Assembly (NCBI GenBank): GCA_905373425.1
Contig: CAJPST010000120.1
Location: 1-6,741 of the forward strand
Reading direction: 5' to 3'
DNA length: 6,741 nucleotides
DNA from: an uncultured Mesocricetibacter sp.
GTDB taxonomy: Bacteria > Pseudomonadota > Gammaproteobacteria > Enterobacterales > Pasteurellaceae
The notes beneath the pieces were generated by a model. That model saw nothing but the letters and a program-made list of their open reading frames with translations. It was not told where the DNA came from and searched no databases. A program made the translations under genes and the position numbers. Shown here piece after piece: positions 1 through 5,141 of this stretch; within the stretch, counting starts at the first letter, position 1, and every line of letters starts with the position of its first letter.

Positions 1-16
1 TTTTTAAGAGGACATT

Positions 17-349
17 ATGGCTCAAAGTTTTAGCGTTGAACGTCGTTTTTTTGACGACAAAAACTATCCGCGCGGTTTCTCTCGCCACGGCGATTATACG
101 ATTAAAGAATCGGAAACCTTGGAGCAGTACGGACAAGCTTTTAAAGCATTAGATTCCGGCGAACGCCGCCCGGTTACCGATGAAGAAAAAGCCTTTGTCG
201 CATTTTGTAAAGGTGAGCGTCCGGCAGAAACATTTTTCGAAAAAACCTGGAACAAATACCGCACCCGCATCTCCAGCACTAAACGCGTATATACGCTGTC
301 AGGTGTGGTAGGAACAGACAATTTGGACGATTTTACTACAGCAGATTAA
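17..349 (+). CDS. maoP: Macrodomain Ori organisation protein MaoP (YifE/DUF413 family)
   Basis: A 110-residue soluble protein that matches, from memory, the E. coli YifE/MaoP family (about 112 residues) along almost its whole length. The signature is near the N-terminus: RRFFDDKNYPRGFSRHGD, with YPRGFSRHGD followed by a TIKE stretch. Other conserved points are the central VTDEEKAFVAFCKGER segment and a basic W-x-K-Y-x-T/R-R-I segment leading to a TLSG end. In E. coli MaoP acts with the maoS site to keep the Ori region of the chromosome organised; a similar role here is inferred. It is cytoplasmic, with no signal peptide or membrane segment. The ATG has a GAGG ribosome site at 8-11, five bases upstream, which supports this start. 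The promoter lies outside the window. A hairpin terminator follows directly, so maoP looks monocistronic or last in its operon. Confidence 0.93.
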   Translation: MAQSFSVERRFFDDKNYPRGFSRHGDYTIKESETLEQYGQAFKALDSGERRPVTDEEKAFVAFCKGERPAETFFEKTWNKYRTRISSTKRVYTLSGVVGTDNLDDFTTAD

Positions 350-357
350 TAAATCGG

Positions 358-391
358 AAAAGGCTTGAAATTTCAAGCCTTTTATTTTTTT
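358..391 (+). terminator. Intrinsic terminator of maoP
   Basis: A perfect 26-base palindrome at 358-383 (AAAAGGCTTGAAA and its complement) is followed by a T-rich run to about 391. It starts nine bases after the maoP stop. The T run lies on the + side, so it fits rightward termination. Confidence 0.85.
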
Positions 392-393
392 CT

Positions 394-446
394 AAAAAAT
401 CGACCGCACTTTAAATAGCCTCAAACAAAAGTGCGGTCGGTTTTTT
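394..446 (-). terminator. Terminator built from two inverted uptake sequences
   Basis: The arms 394-412 and 428-446 pair over 19 positions (one G-T pair) around a 15-base loop. Each arm contains one uptake-sequence core: the complement form at 403-411 and the forward form at 429-437. A-rich and T-rich flanks give a U tract in both directions. On the minus strand it lies downstream of the GNAT gene stop (477), so it should end that transcript and back up the maoP terminator. Paired uptake sequences used as terminators are a known Pasteurellaceae pattern. Confidence 0.85.
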
Positions 447-476
447 CATGATTTTCAAAAAGAAATGGTAAAAAAG

Positions 477-959
477 CTATAACATCAATTCAAAGATAGT
501 TTTTTTATTATTCAGGCGGAAACCGTTACGTTCCCACATTTCATGCTGATTTGGGTTTTGTTCAACAATTAAATAATGTGATTGCGTGAAACGAACAAAT
601 TCTTTGGATTTCTCAATTAATGCGTTGAATATGTCATTGTGGTTCGGGTGTTGTTGCACAAAAATATCGGTAACTTGCCAATAACGTTGTAGTTGTAGAG
701 AAGATAATCTAGGGTAAAGCTGAATAAAGCCGAGAGCTTCCGCTTCTTCAAATTGCGTTTCTGCCGTATTATTTTGTTCTTCTGCTTCTTGTCTTTCTTT
801 TACGGCAATGAAAATAACACTTTCGCTAAAACGAATGCGGTTATGTAAAAAGGCCAATGTACGATCAGGGTTTTTCTTCATTCCGTAATTCATGCGATAC
901 CGCTCGAATAAAGGTAACAGAATATCCATATTCCATTGTTCCGCTTTAAAAATCTTCAT
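477..959 (-). CDS. GNAT-family N-acetyltransferase, substrate unknown
   Basis: A 160-residue protein with the layout of a small GCN5-related acetyltransferase, which would move an acetyl group from acetyl-CoA to an unknown amine. The N-terminal helices (about 7-43) hold an L-x-x-L-F-x-x-Y-R segment. Beta strands follow at about 47-53 and 75-82, separated by an acidic, Glu/Gln-rich insert (54-75). Motif A should be at about 96-120: strand VTDIFV is clear, but the usual (Q/R)-x-x-G-x-G/A CoA loop reads QQHPNHND and has no glycine. Motif B is recognisable as the W-E-R-N-G-F-R turn (142-148). The family call is therefore good but catalysis is uncertain. The ATG follows a weak AAGTAAG ribosome site. 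A TACAAT -10-like box (minus strand, 1004-1009) lies about 45 bases upstream without a convincing -35. It diverges from tpiA. No signal peptide. Confidence 0.72.
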   Translation of the reverse strand: MKIFKAEQWNMDILLPLFERYRMNYGMKKNPDRTLAFLHNRIRFSESVIFIAVKERQEAEEQNNTAETQFEEAEALGFIQLYPRLSSLQLQRYWQVTDIFVQQHPNHNDIFNALIEKSKEFVRFTQSHYLIVEQNPNQHEMWERNGFRLNNKKTIFELML

Positions 960-1080
960 ACTTACTTTTTAATTGGTCATTTTTTATTAATTCTGTACAG
1001 TAGATTGTAGCTTTTTAAAACAAAATAATCATCTTTTCTGCAAAAAAATTGCGAAAGATCAGAAAATAACAATAAAAATT

Positions 1081-1123
1081 TGCTATAGTAACTGCATTAT
1101 TTTTATCACTTAAAATTATGGAG
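1081..1123 (+). promoter_or_regulatory. Extended -10 promoter and ribosome site of tpiA
   Basis: TGCTATAGT at 1081-1089 is an extended -10 element (TGN plus TATAGT, one mismatch to TATAAT). No good -35 sits at 16-18 bases spacing, which is tolerated with extended -10 promoters. The upstream 60 bases are very A/T-rich. GGAG at 1120-1123, seven bases before the ATG, is the ribosome site and fixes the tpiA start. The transcript would have a leader of about 35 bases. Confidence 0.6.
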
Positions 1124-1130
1124 AAACAAA

Positions 1131-1922
1131 ATGGCACGTCGTCCTTTAGTTATGGGTAACTGGAAATTAAACGGTAGCAAAGCATTCACCAGAGAATTAA
1201 TCACTGGTTTGAAGGAAGAATTACACGGTGTTACCGGCTGTGATGTGGCAATTGCACCACCGGTAATGTATTTAGCAGAAGCGGAGAAACTATTATCTGA
1301 TTGCGGCTGCAGCTGTGGCGGTAAAAATATCATTCAATTAGGCGCGCAAAACGTTGATGTGAACGTAAAAGGCGCATTCACCGGTGATATTTCTACCGAA
1401 ATGTTAAAAGATTTCGGCGCGAAATACATCATTATCGGTCACTCCGAGCGTCGCACTTATCACAAAGAAAGCGATGAATTCGTAGCGAAAAAATTCGGTG
1501 CGTTAAAAGAAGCAGGCTTAGTTCCTGTATTATGTATCGGTGAATCCGAAGCAGAAAATGAAGCCGGTAAAACCGAAGAAGTATGCGCTCGTCAAATTGA
1601 TGCCGTAATCAACCTGTTAGGCGTAGAAGCTTTCAACGGTGCGGTTATTGCTTATGAACCAATTTGGGCAATCGGTACCGGAAAGTCAGCGACTCCAGCG
1701 CAAGCGCAAGCAGTACACGCATTCATTCGTGGTCACATTGCGAAAAAATCCCAAGCGGTTGCCGATCAAGTGATCATTCAATACGGCGGTTCTGTTAATG
1801 ATGCTAATGCAGCAGAATTGTTCACCCAACCGGATATTGACGGTGCATTAGTAGGCGGCGCGTCCTTAAAAGCTCCTGCCTTTGCGGTGATCGTGAAAGC
1901 GGCGGCAAAAGCCAAAGGCTAA
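1131..1922 (+). CDS. tpiA: Triosephosphate isomerase
   Basis: Interconverts dihydroxyacetone phosphate and glyceraldehyde 3-phosphate in glycolysis and gluconeogenesis; a cytoplasmic homodimeric TIM barrel. The 263 residues carry all active-site marks: Asn10 and Lys12 in GNWKLNG (9-15), catalytic His104 in IIGHSERR (101-108), catalytic Glu176 in AYEPIWAIGTGKSA (174-187, including the flexible loop 6), and the phosphate-binding YGGSVN (218-223) and GALVGGASL near the end. It is about eight residues longer than the E. coli enzyme (255), mainly because of a cysteine-rich insert, CGCSCGGK, at 58-65 before the third strand. I recall a similar insert in the Haemophilus protein. The start is set by GGAG at 1120-1123. 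It is a single-gene unit: own promoter upstream, hairpins downstream, divergent from the GNAT gene. Confidence 0.98.
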   Translation: MARRPLVMGNWKLNGSKAFTRELITGLKEELHGVTGCDVAIAPPVMYLAEAEKLLSDCGCSCGGKNIIQLGAQNVDVNVKGAFTGDISTEMLKDFGAKYIIIGHSERRTYHKESDEFVAKKFGALKEAGLVPVLCIGESEAENEAGKTEEVCARQIDAVINLLGVEAFNGAVIAYEPIWAIGTGKSATPAQAQAVHAFIRGHIAKKSQAVADQVIIQYGGSVNDANAAELFTQPDIDGALVGGASLKAPAFAVIVKAAAKAKG

Positions 1923-1939
1923 GCCATATAACATAATAC

Positions 1940-2005
1940 GGAACCTTTTATACTCAAGTAAGAGGTTCCTAAAAGAGCGGTCAAATTTTTGACCGTTTTC
2001 TTTAT
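1940..2005 (+). terminator. Double hairpin terminator after tpiA
   Basis: First hairpin: 1940-1950 pairs with 1959-1969 (GGAACCT with AGGTTCC at the base), with no T run. Second hairpin: 1974-1984 pairs with 1989-1999, with core GCGGTCAA/TTGACCG, and runs into TTTTCTTT. The second is the likely terminator. Its left arm carries AAGAGCGGTCA at 1973-1983, one base away from the uptake-sequence core, so it may be a decayed uptake-sequence terminator. Both lie between tpiA and waaA, suggesting that waaA is transcribed separately. Confidence 0.75.
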
Positions 2006-2047
2006 CTTTCACCAAACAAAGATTAACTTTTCAAACAATTAATATTT

Positions 2048-3322
2048 ATGTGGCGTTTTTTATATAACCTGACCGTTTATCTGTTGCAACCTCTAATCTT
2101 GCTGTTTATGTTGATCCGTAGTTTTAAATCCCCTAATTACCGAAAACGGATTAGCGAACGTTATGGTTTTTACCGTAATTTAGCAGCACCAAAGCCCGAT
2201 GGTTTGATTATTCACGCCGCCTCTGTCGGTGAAGTTATTGCCGCTACACCTTTGGTTAATCGTATTAAAAAAATTTATCCCGACTTGCCGATCACCATGA
2301 CGACCGTTACTCCTACCGGTTCTGATCGAGTCAAAGCGGCATTCGGTGATTCCGTTACTCATGTTTACCTGCCTTACGATTTGCCGGATGCGCTAAATCG
2401 ATTTCTGAATTTCATTCGTCCTAAAGCCTGTATTGTTATCGAAACGGAAATTTGGCCAAACCTTATTCGTCAGCTGCATAAACGTAACATTCCATTCATT
2501 ATTGCCAACGCCCGTTTGTCCGAGCATTCGGCTCGACGCTATGGTTGGCTGAAAAATAAGCTATACAGAATGTTTAACGAAATCAGTTTAATCGCACCGC
2601 AAGACGATATTAGTGGTACGCGTTATTTGGAGTTAGGCTACAAAGGGAAACTAATTTTAACCGGCAATATTAAATATGATTTGGTTATTACTGATGAACT
2701 ATCGCGTAATATTGAAACGTTACATCAACTATGGGTTGGTGAACGACCGGTTTGGATTGCTGCCAGCACCCATATCGGTGAAGAAGAAATTATCTTAAAA
2801 GCACACCGCACTTTATTGCAAAAATACCCCAACCTATTGTTAATTCTAGTGCCTCGCCACCCTGAACGGTTCAATTCCGTTGCCGATTTAATTACTAAAG
2901 CAGAATTTACTTATTGTCGCCGTAGCGAAAATATTGCTCCTTCGGCAGAAACTCAAGTGGTGCTGGGTGATACAATGGGAGAACTCATGTTAATGTACGG
3001 TATTTCCGATATTGCTTTTGTGGGTGGAAGTTTAGTACAGCATGGCGGACATAATCCGTTAGAGCCGTTAGCCTTTAAAGTGCCGGTAATTAGCGGTAAA
3101 TATACCTTTAATTTCCCTGAAGTATTTCGAAAATTGTTGGACGTAGATGGTGTTTTGGAAGTAGAGGAAAATAGTGTGGCTTTGTCCAATACGGTGGAAA
3201 AATTGCTTGACTCTAAAGTACTAAGAGAACACTACGGCAATGCCGGTTATGAAGTGCTAATTGAAAATCGAGGAGCTTTACAACGTTTGCTTAATTTATT
3301 ACACCCTTATTTGGAGAAATAA
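2048..3322 (+). CDS. waaA: 3-deoxy-D-manno-octulosonic acid (Kdo) transferase
   Basis: Transfers Kdo from CMP-Kdo to the lipid A precursor (lipid IVA), the first step of inner-core lipooligosaccharide assembly, at the cytoplasmic face of the inner membrane. The 424 residues equal the family length (E. coli 425). A hydrophobic N-terminal anchor spans about residues 4-23. The GT30 N-domain follows with HAASVGEV (56-63), whose Glu62 corresponds to the proposed catalytic base, then TVTPTGS, HVYLPYDLPDALNRFLN and ETEIWPNLI. The C-domain has PRHPERF (around 271-275), GDTMGELMLMYG and the donor-site VGGSLVQHGGHNPLE (325-339). In H. influenzae the enzyme is known to add a single Kdo; whether this one does cannot be told from sequence. 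The ATG has no clear Shine-Dalgarno sequence and no promoter was evident. It is translationally coupled to coaD. Confidence 0.97.
   Translation: MWRFLYNLTVYLLQPLILLFMLIRSFKSPNYRKRISERYGFYRNLAAPKPDGLIIHAASVGEVIAATPLVNRIKKIYPDLPITMTTVTPTGSDRVKAAFGDSVTHVYLPYDLPDALNRFLNFIRPKACIVIETEIWPNLIRQLHKRNIPFIIANARLSEHSARRYGWLKNKLYRMFNEISLIAPQDDISGTRYLELGYKGKLILTGNIKYDLVITDELSRNIETLHQLWVGERPVWIAASTHIGEEEIILKAHRTLLQKYPNLLLILVPRHPERFNSVADLITKAEFTYCRRSENIAPSAETQVVLGDTMGELMLMYGISDIAFVGGSLVQHGGHNPLEPLAFKVPVISGKYTFNFPEVFRKLLDVDGVLEVEENSVALSNTVEKLLDSKVLREHYGNAGYEVLIENRGALQRLLNLLHPYLEK
2805..2813 (-). repeat. DNA uptake sequence core inside waaA
   Basis: ACCGCACTT, the complement of the Haemophilus-type uptake core AAGTGCGGT, lies in waaA codons for His-Arg-Thr-Leu. 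It promotes recognition of DNA by the competence machinery in this family. Confidence 0.8.
3313..3317 (+). promoter_or_regulatory. Ribosome binding site that fixes the coaD start
   Basis: GGAGA inside the last codons of waaA, six bases before the ATG at 3324. The same reading frame is open upstream to an ATG at 3261, but that start would lie deep inside waaA and add 21 residues foreign to the family. Confidence 0.85.
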
Positions 3323-3323
3323 C

Positions 3324-3806
3324 ATGACAACCGCAATCTATCCCGGCACGTTTGATCCAATCACGAACGGTCATCTGGACATTATCGAGAGAAGTGCGGT
3401 GCTTTTTCCGCATGTTTTGGTCGCAATTGCCGCCAGCCCGAATAAAAAGCCGCTATTCGATCTAAATCGACGGGTGCAGTTGGCAACCGAATCTGTTGCT
3501 CATCTGAATAATGTCGAGGTTATCGGTTTTTCCGATTTGCTTGCCAATGTAGTAAAACAACGCAACATCAACGTAATTATTCGCGGAATGCGTACAACTA
3601 TAGACTTTGAATATGAGCTTCAACTCGCCCATCTTAATCGCCAACTGACGGGCGGGGTAGAAAGCTTATTTCTGCCTTCCACAGAACAATGGTCTTACAT
3701 ATCTTCCACCATTGTGCGGGAAATTTACCTGCACGGCGGCGATGTAACCCAATTTGTACCTCAACCGGTAACCCTAGCTCTACAACAAAAAAATAAGGCG
3801 GATTAG
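3324..3806 (+). CDS. coaD: Phosphopantetheine adenylyltransferase
   Basis: Joins 4'-phosphopantetheine and ATP to give dephospho-CoA and pyrophosphate, the penultimate step of coenzyme A synthesis; a cytoplasmic hexamer. The 160 residues match the family length. The nucleotidyltransferase signature is GTFDPITNGH (8-17), with His17 of T/H-x-G-H binding the ATP phosphates. Lys41/Lys42 follow in SPNKKPLF, then IIRGMR (85-90) and the ISSTIVRE motif (126-133), a C-terminal ATP-site signature. The gene starts one base after the waaA stop codon, with its ribosome site inside waaA. The two genes are therefore co-transcribed and probably translationally coupled. The older name kdtB reflects this neighbourhood, not a role in Kdo chemistry. 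A forward uptake sequence lies in its coding region at 3392-3400. A bidirectional terminator overlaps the stop codon. Confidence 0.97.
   Translation: MTTAIYPGTFDPITNGHLDIIERSAVLFPHVLVAIAASPNKKPLFDLNRRVQLATESVAHLNNVEVIGFSDLLANVVKQRNINVIIRGMRTTIDFEYELQLAHLNRQLTGGVESLFLPSTEQWSYISSTIVREIYLHGGDVTQFVPQPVTLALQQKNKAD
3392..3400 (+). repeat. DNA uptake sequence core inside coaD
   Basis: Exact AAGTGCGGT, read in frame as part of Arg-Ser-Ala-Val in coaD. It is one of the few intragenic copies in the window. Confidence 0.8.
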
Positions 3807-3822
3807 TTCCGCCCTATTTCTT
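3791..3822. terminator. Bidirectional terminator between coaD and the glyQ operon remnant
   Basis: Arms 3791-3802 and 3808-3819 (core GGCGGA/TCCGCC) pair over 12 positions with one A-C mismatch around a 5-base loop. The stem overlaps the coaD stop codon. T-rich sequence follows on the right, and an A run precedes it on the left. It can therefore end coaD transcription and also transcripts arriving leftward from the glyQ side. Confidence 0.75.
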
Positions 3823-3854
3823 TATACCAAATTTAAAAATCTTTTGATTTTTTA

Positions 3855-3863
3855 ACCGCACTT
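3855..3863 (-). repeat. DNA uptake sequence core in the coaD/remnant spacer
   Basis: ACCGCACTT, complement of the uptake core, lies just downstream (minus strand) of the autotransporter remnant. A possible degenerate partner (ATAGTGCATA, 3871-3880) could form a short GCACT/AGTGC stem. This is too weak to call a terminator. Confidence 0.75.
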
Positions 3864-3893
3864 TTAACCCATAGTGCATACTTCATTGTAGTT

Positions 3894-4223
3894 TTACCAG
3901 CGATAACCAACTTTAAAGCTTAACTGGCGCTGTTTATCCAATTGTTTGCCACGAGATTGGGATGCATAAGTGCTCACTTGTCAACTGCCGAAATCTGCAC
4001 TTAAACCGATTTCCTGTTGCCAATAACGATCAAAACGCTGTAACAATATTTGGTTCACGTGCACAGCAAGTTTAGAATCTGACGCATCCACATAATTTAC
4101 GCTAAATGACGGACGCACCGTAACACCTTGCCACGGAGTGAACGAATAATCGACGCTGACCCCTGCATGATATGCTTTGAAATTCACCGCTCTTAGACGG
4201 TTTATATTAGGCAAAAACCGATT
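3894..4223 (-). pseudogene. 3' remnant of an IgA1-protease/Hap-like autotransporter beta-barrel
   Basis: Minus-strand frame open from 4223 to a TAA at 3894-3896, interrupted by one TGA at 3981-3983. Read through, it encodes about 106 codons that look like the last strands of an autotransporter translocator: AYHAGVSVDYSF, PWQGVTVRPSFSVNYVDAS, RFDRYWQQEIGLSADFGS, [stop], QVSTYASQSRGKQL, and a final KVGYRW. The R(F)-x-R-Y-W-Q-(K/Q)-E-x-G-L block, the S-x-G-x-Q-L block and the C-terminal G-Y-R-W resemble, from memory, Hap and IgA1 protease of Haemophilus. C-terminal aromatic residues are typical for BAM-inserted barrels. Passenger domain, signal peptide and most of the barrel are missing. There is no ATG or ribosome site, and an in-frame TAA lies at 4224-4226. 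The TGA probably arose from a TGG Trp codon. The frame overlaps the end of the glutaredoxin-like gene by a few codons, marking the deletion or insertion junction. Confidence 0.8.
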
Positions 4224-4470
4224 TTAATTGGGTTTCATCCAAAATCACTCGGCCATCTGCCAACAATAACGCTGGCAAGCCTGCATAACCTTTGGCTTTC
4301 GCCTCATCAAATACAGCTTCGTTATCACGCAAGCGTAAAAAGCGTTTTAAATTCGGCAAGGAGGATTGCACTTCAATTTCTTCATAATCCACTTTCAATG
4401 CCTTCAATTCCGCCACAAAAGATGGCGTATCAGGACATTCAGCACTATAAAACAACACAGGTTTAGACAT
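4207..4470 (-). CDS. Small glutaredoxin-like protein (glutaredoxin-related, CPDT motif)
   Basis: An 87-residue protein of thioredoxin-fold size. It opens with strand KPVLFYS followed by ECPDT (11-15), the position of the CPYC active site in glutaredoxins. Only Cys12 is kept and the second Cys is Thr15, so it would be monothiol-like. A strand YEEIEV (29-34), a helix with RFLRLRD (43-49) and the cis-proline region GYAGLPALLL (61-70, Pro66) followed by DGRVI complete the fold. There is no further cysteine. The role is probably redox or thiol handling in the cytoplasm; the partner is unknown. The ATG at 4470 is chosen because GGAGG lies five bases upstream (minus strand, 4476-4480). A longer frame to 4503 has no such support. 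The ribosome site begins right after the stop codon of the nitrobindin-like gene, so the two are coupled. It is the last intact gene of the glyQ operon. Confidence 0.8.
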   Translation of the reverse strand: MSKPVLFYSAECPDTPSFVAELKALKVDYEEIEVQSSLPNLKRFLRLRDNEAVFDEAKAKGYAGLPALLLADGRVILDETQLKSVFA

Positions 4471-4480
4471 TTTTGCCTCC

Positions 4481-5131
4481 TTATTTTTTGGCTGCGGCCG
4501 CAAGTGCGGTCGGATTTGGTGTCGGTTCGCCGATTTTGGTTAACCGGTTACGATCACGATGCTCAAACGGTTTGTCGTAATTCGGGATAATCATTGTGGT
4601 GGTTTGATCGTAAGACCAAGAGCCATCATCATGGAATTTCACCGTCATCTCAAAATTTTCCGTGGTAAATGAACGCTCTAAGAACGGGTTCGAAATGATG
4701 CCGTTTGTTAATGAACCGCGTACTGCTTTTACAGTGAATTCTTTCGCATCAGCTGGTGCATTACCGACCGCAATAAACGTTTGGCCGCGTGGAATGCTAC
4801 CTGTTAATAAAATATTGCCTGTTTCGGGCTCCCATAACCAATAGCCCACTTGATCGTGGAACGTCTCCACTTCGCCTGGTTGTACAATATGGGTGTGATA
4901 GCGTAATCCATAATAGAGTTGCGGACCATTGGTTTGCGCGTCCGTTGGATGGGCTTCGTAACGTTCGATATAAGGATCTTTTTCTGGACCTTCTGCTTTC
5001 GGGTTGATATCCACACCACGCTTACCTTCCCAAATTCCCGCCATAGGCGATAAAGGCCCTAAATTCGCCAGCGTGTTTTCATCCGGTTCAGCTTCGGTGT
5101 AAATATCGTCCGGGTATTGAAAATCTTTCAT
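4481..5131 (-). CDS. Nitrobindin-like heme-binding beta-barrel protein
   Basis: A 216-residue protein of the nitrobindin/THAP4-like heme-binding beta-barrel family (FABP-like fold). Near the N-terminus it has LGPLSPMAGIWEGKRG, containing the family G-x-W-x-G-x-G mark at 32-39. Barrel strands follow: QLYYGLRYHTHI, VGYWLWEPETGNILLTGSIPRGQTFIAVG, FEMTVKFHDDGSWSYDQTT. His191 in FEHRDRNRLTK is the best candidate for the C-terminal heme-iron ligand; that is inference. Relatives bind heme and react with nitric oxide or peroxynitrite, but the role here is untested. No signal peptide, so probably cytoplasmic. The start has GGAG (minus strand, 5138-5141) seven bases upstream. This site overlaps the glyQ stop codon region, giving tight coupling. 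The tail, PTALAAAAKK, is encoded by an uptake sequence plus a GC-rich stretch and may not be functional. Confidence 0.8.
   Translation of the reverse strand: MKDFQYPDDIYTEAEPDENTLANLGPLSPMAGIWEGKRGVDINPKAEGPEKDPYIERYEAHPTDAQTNGPQLYYGLRYHTHIVQPGEVETFHDQVGYWLWEPETGNILLTGSIPRGQTFIAVGNAPADAKEFTVKAVRGSLTNGIISNPFLERSFTTENFEMTVKFHDDGSWSYDQTTTMIIPNYDKPFEHRDRNRLTKIGEPTPNPTALAAAAKK
4502..4510 (+). repeat. DNA uptake sequence core inside the nitrobindin-like gene end
   Basis: Exact AAGTGCGGT on the + strand, inside the last codons of the leftward gene, where its complement encodes Thr-Ala-Leu in the C-terminal tail. It is immediately next to GCGGCCGC (4494-4501), which encodes the alanine run. Confidence 0.8.
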
Positions 5132-5141
5132 GATGTTCTCC

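Noticed and set aside
3261..3323. Upstream ATG extending coaD by 21 residues
   Set aside because: It overlaps waaA deeply and lacks a ribosome site, and the added residues do not belong to the family. The ATG at 3324 has GGAGA at correct spacing and gives the standard 160-residue length.
3835..3852. AAAAATC-TTTT-GATTTTT hairpin
   Set aside because: A 7-bp stem that is almost all A-T in A/T-rich DNA, with no G-C-rich core. It is too weak to call a terminator or regulatory structure.
4366..4590. Rightward open frame of 74 codons across the glutaredoxin/nitrobindin junction
   Set aside because: It is a shadow of two well-supported leftward genes, with an odd aromatic/basic composition and no ribosome site.
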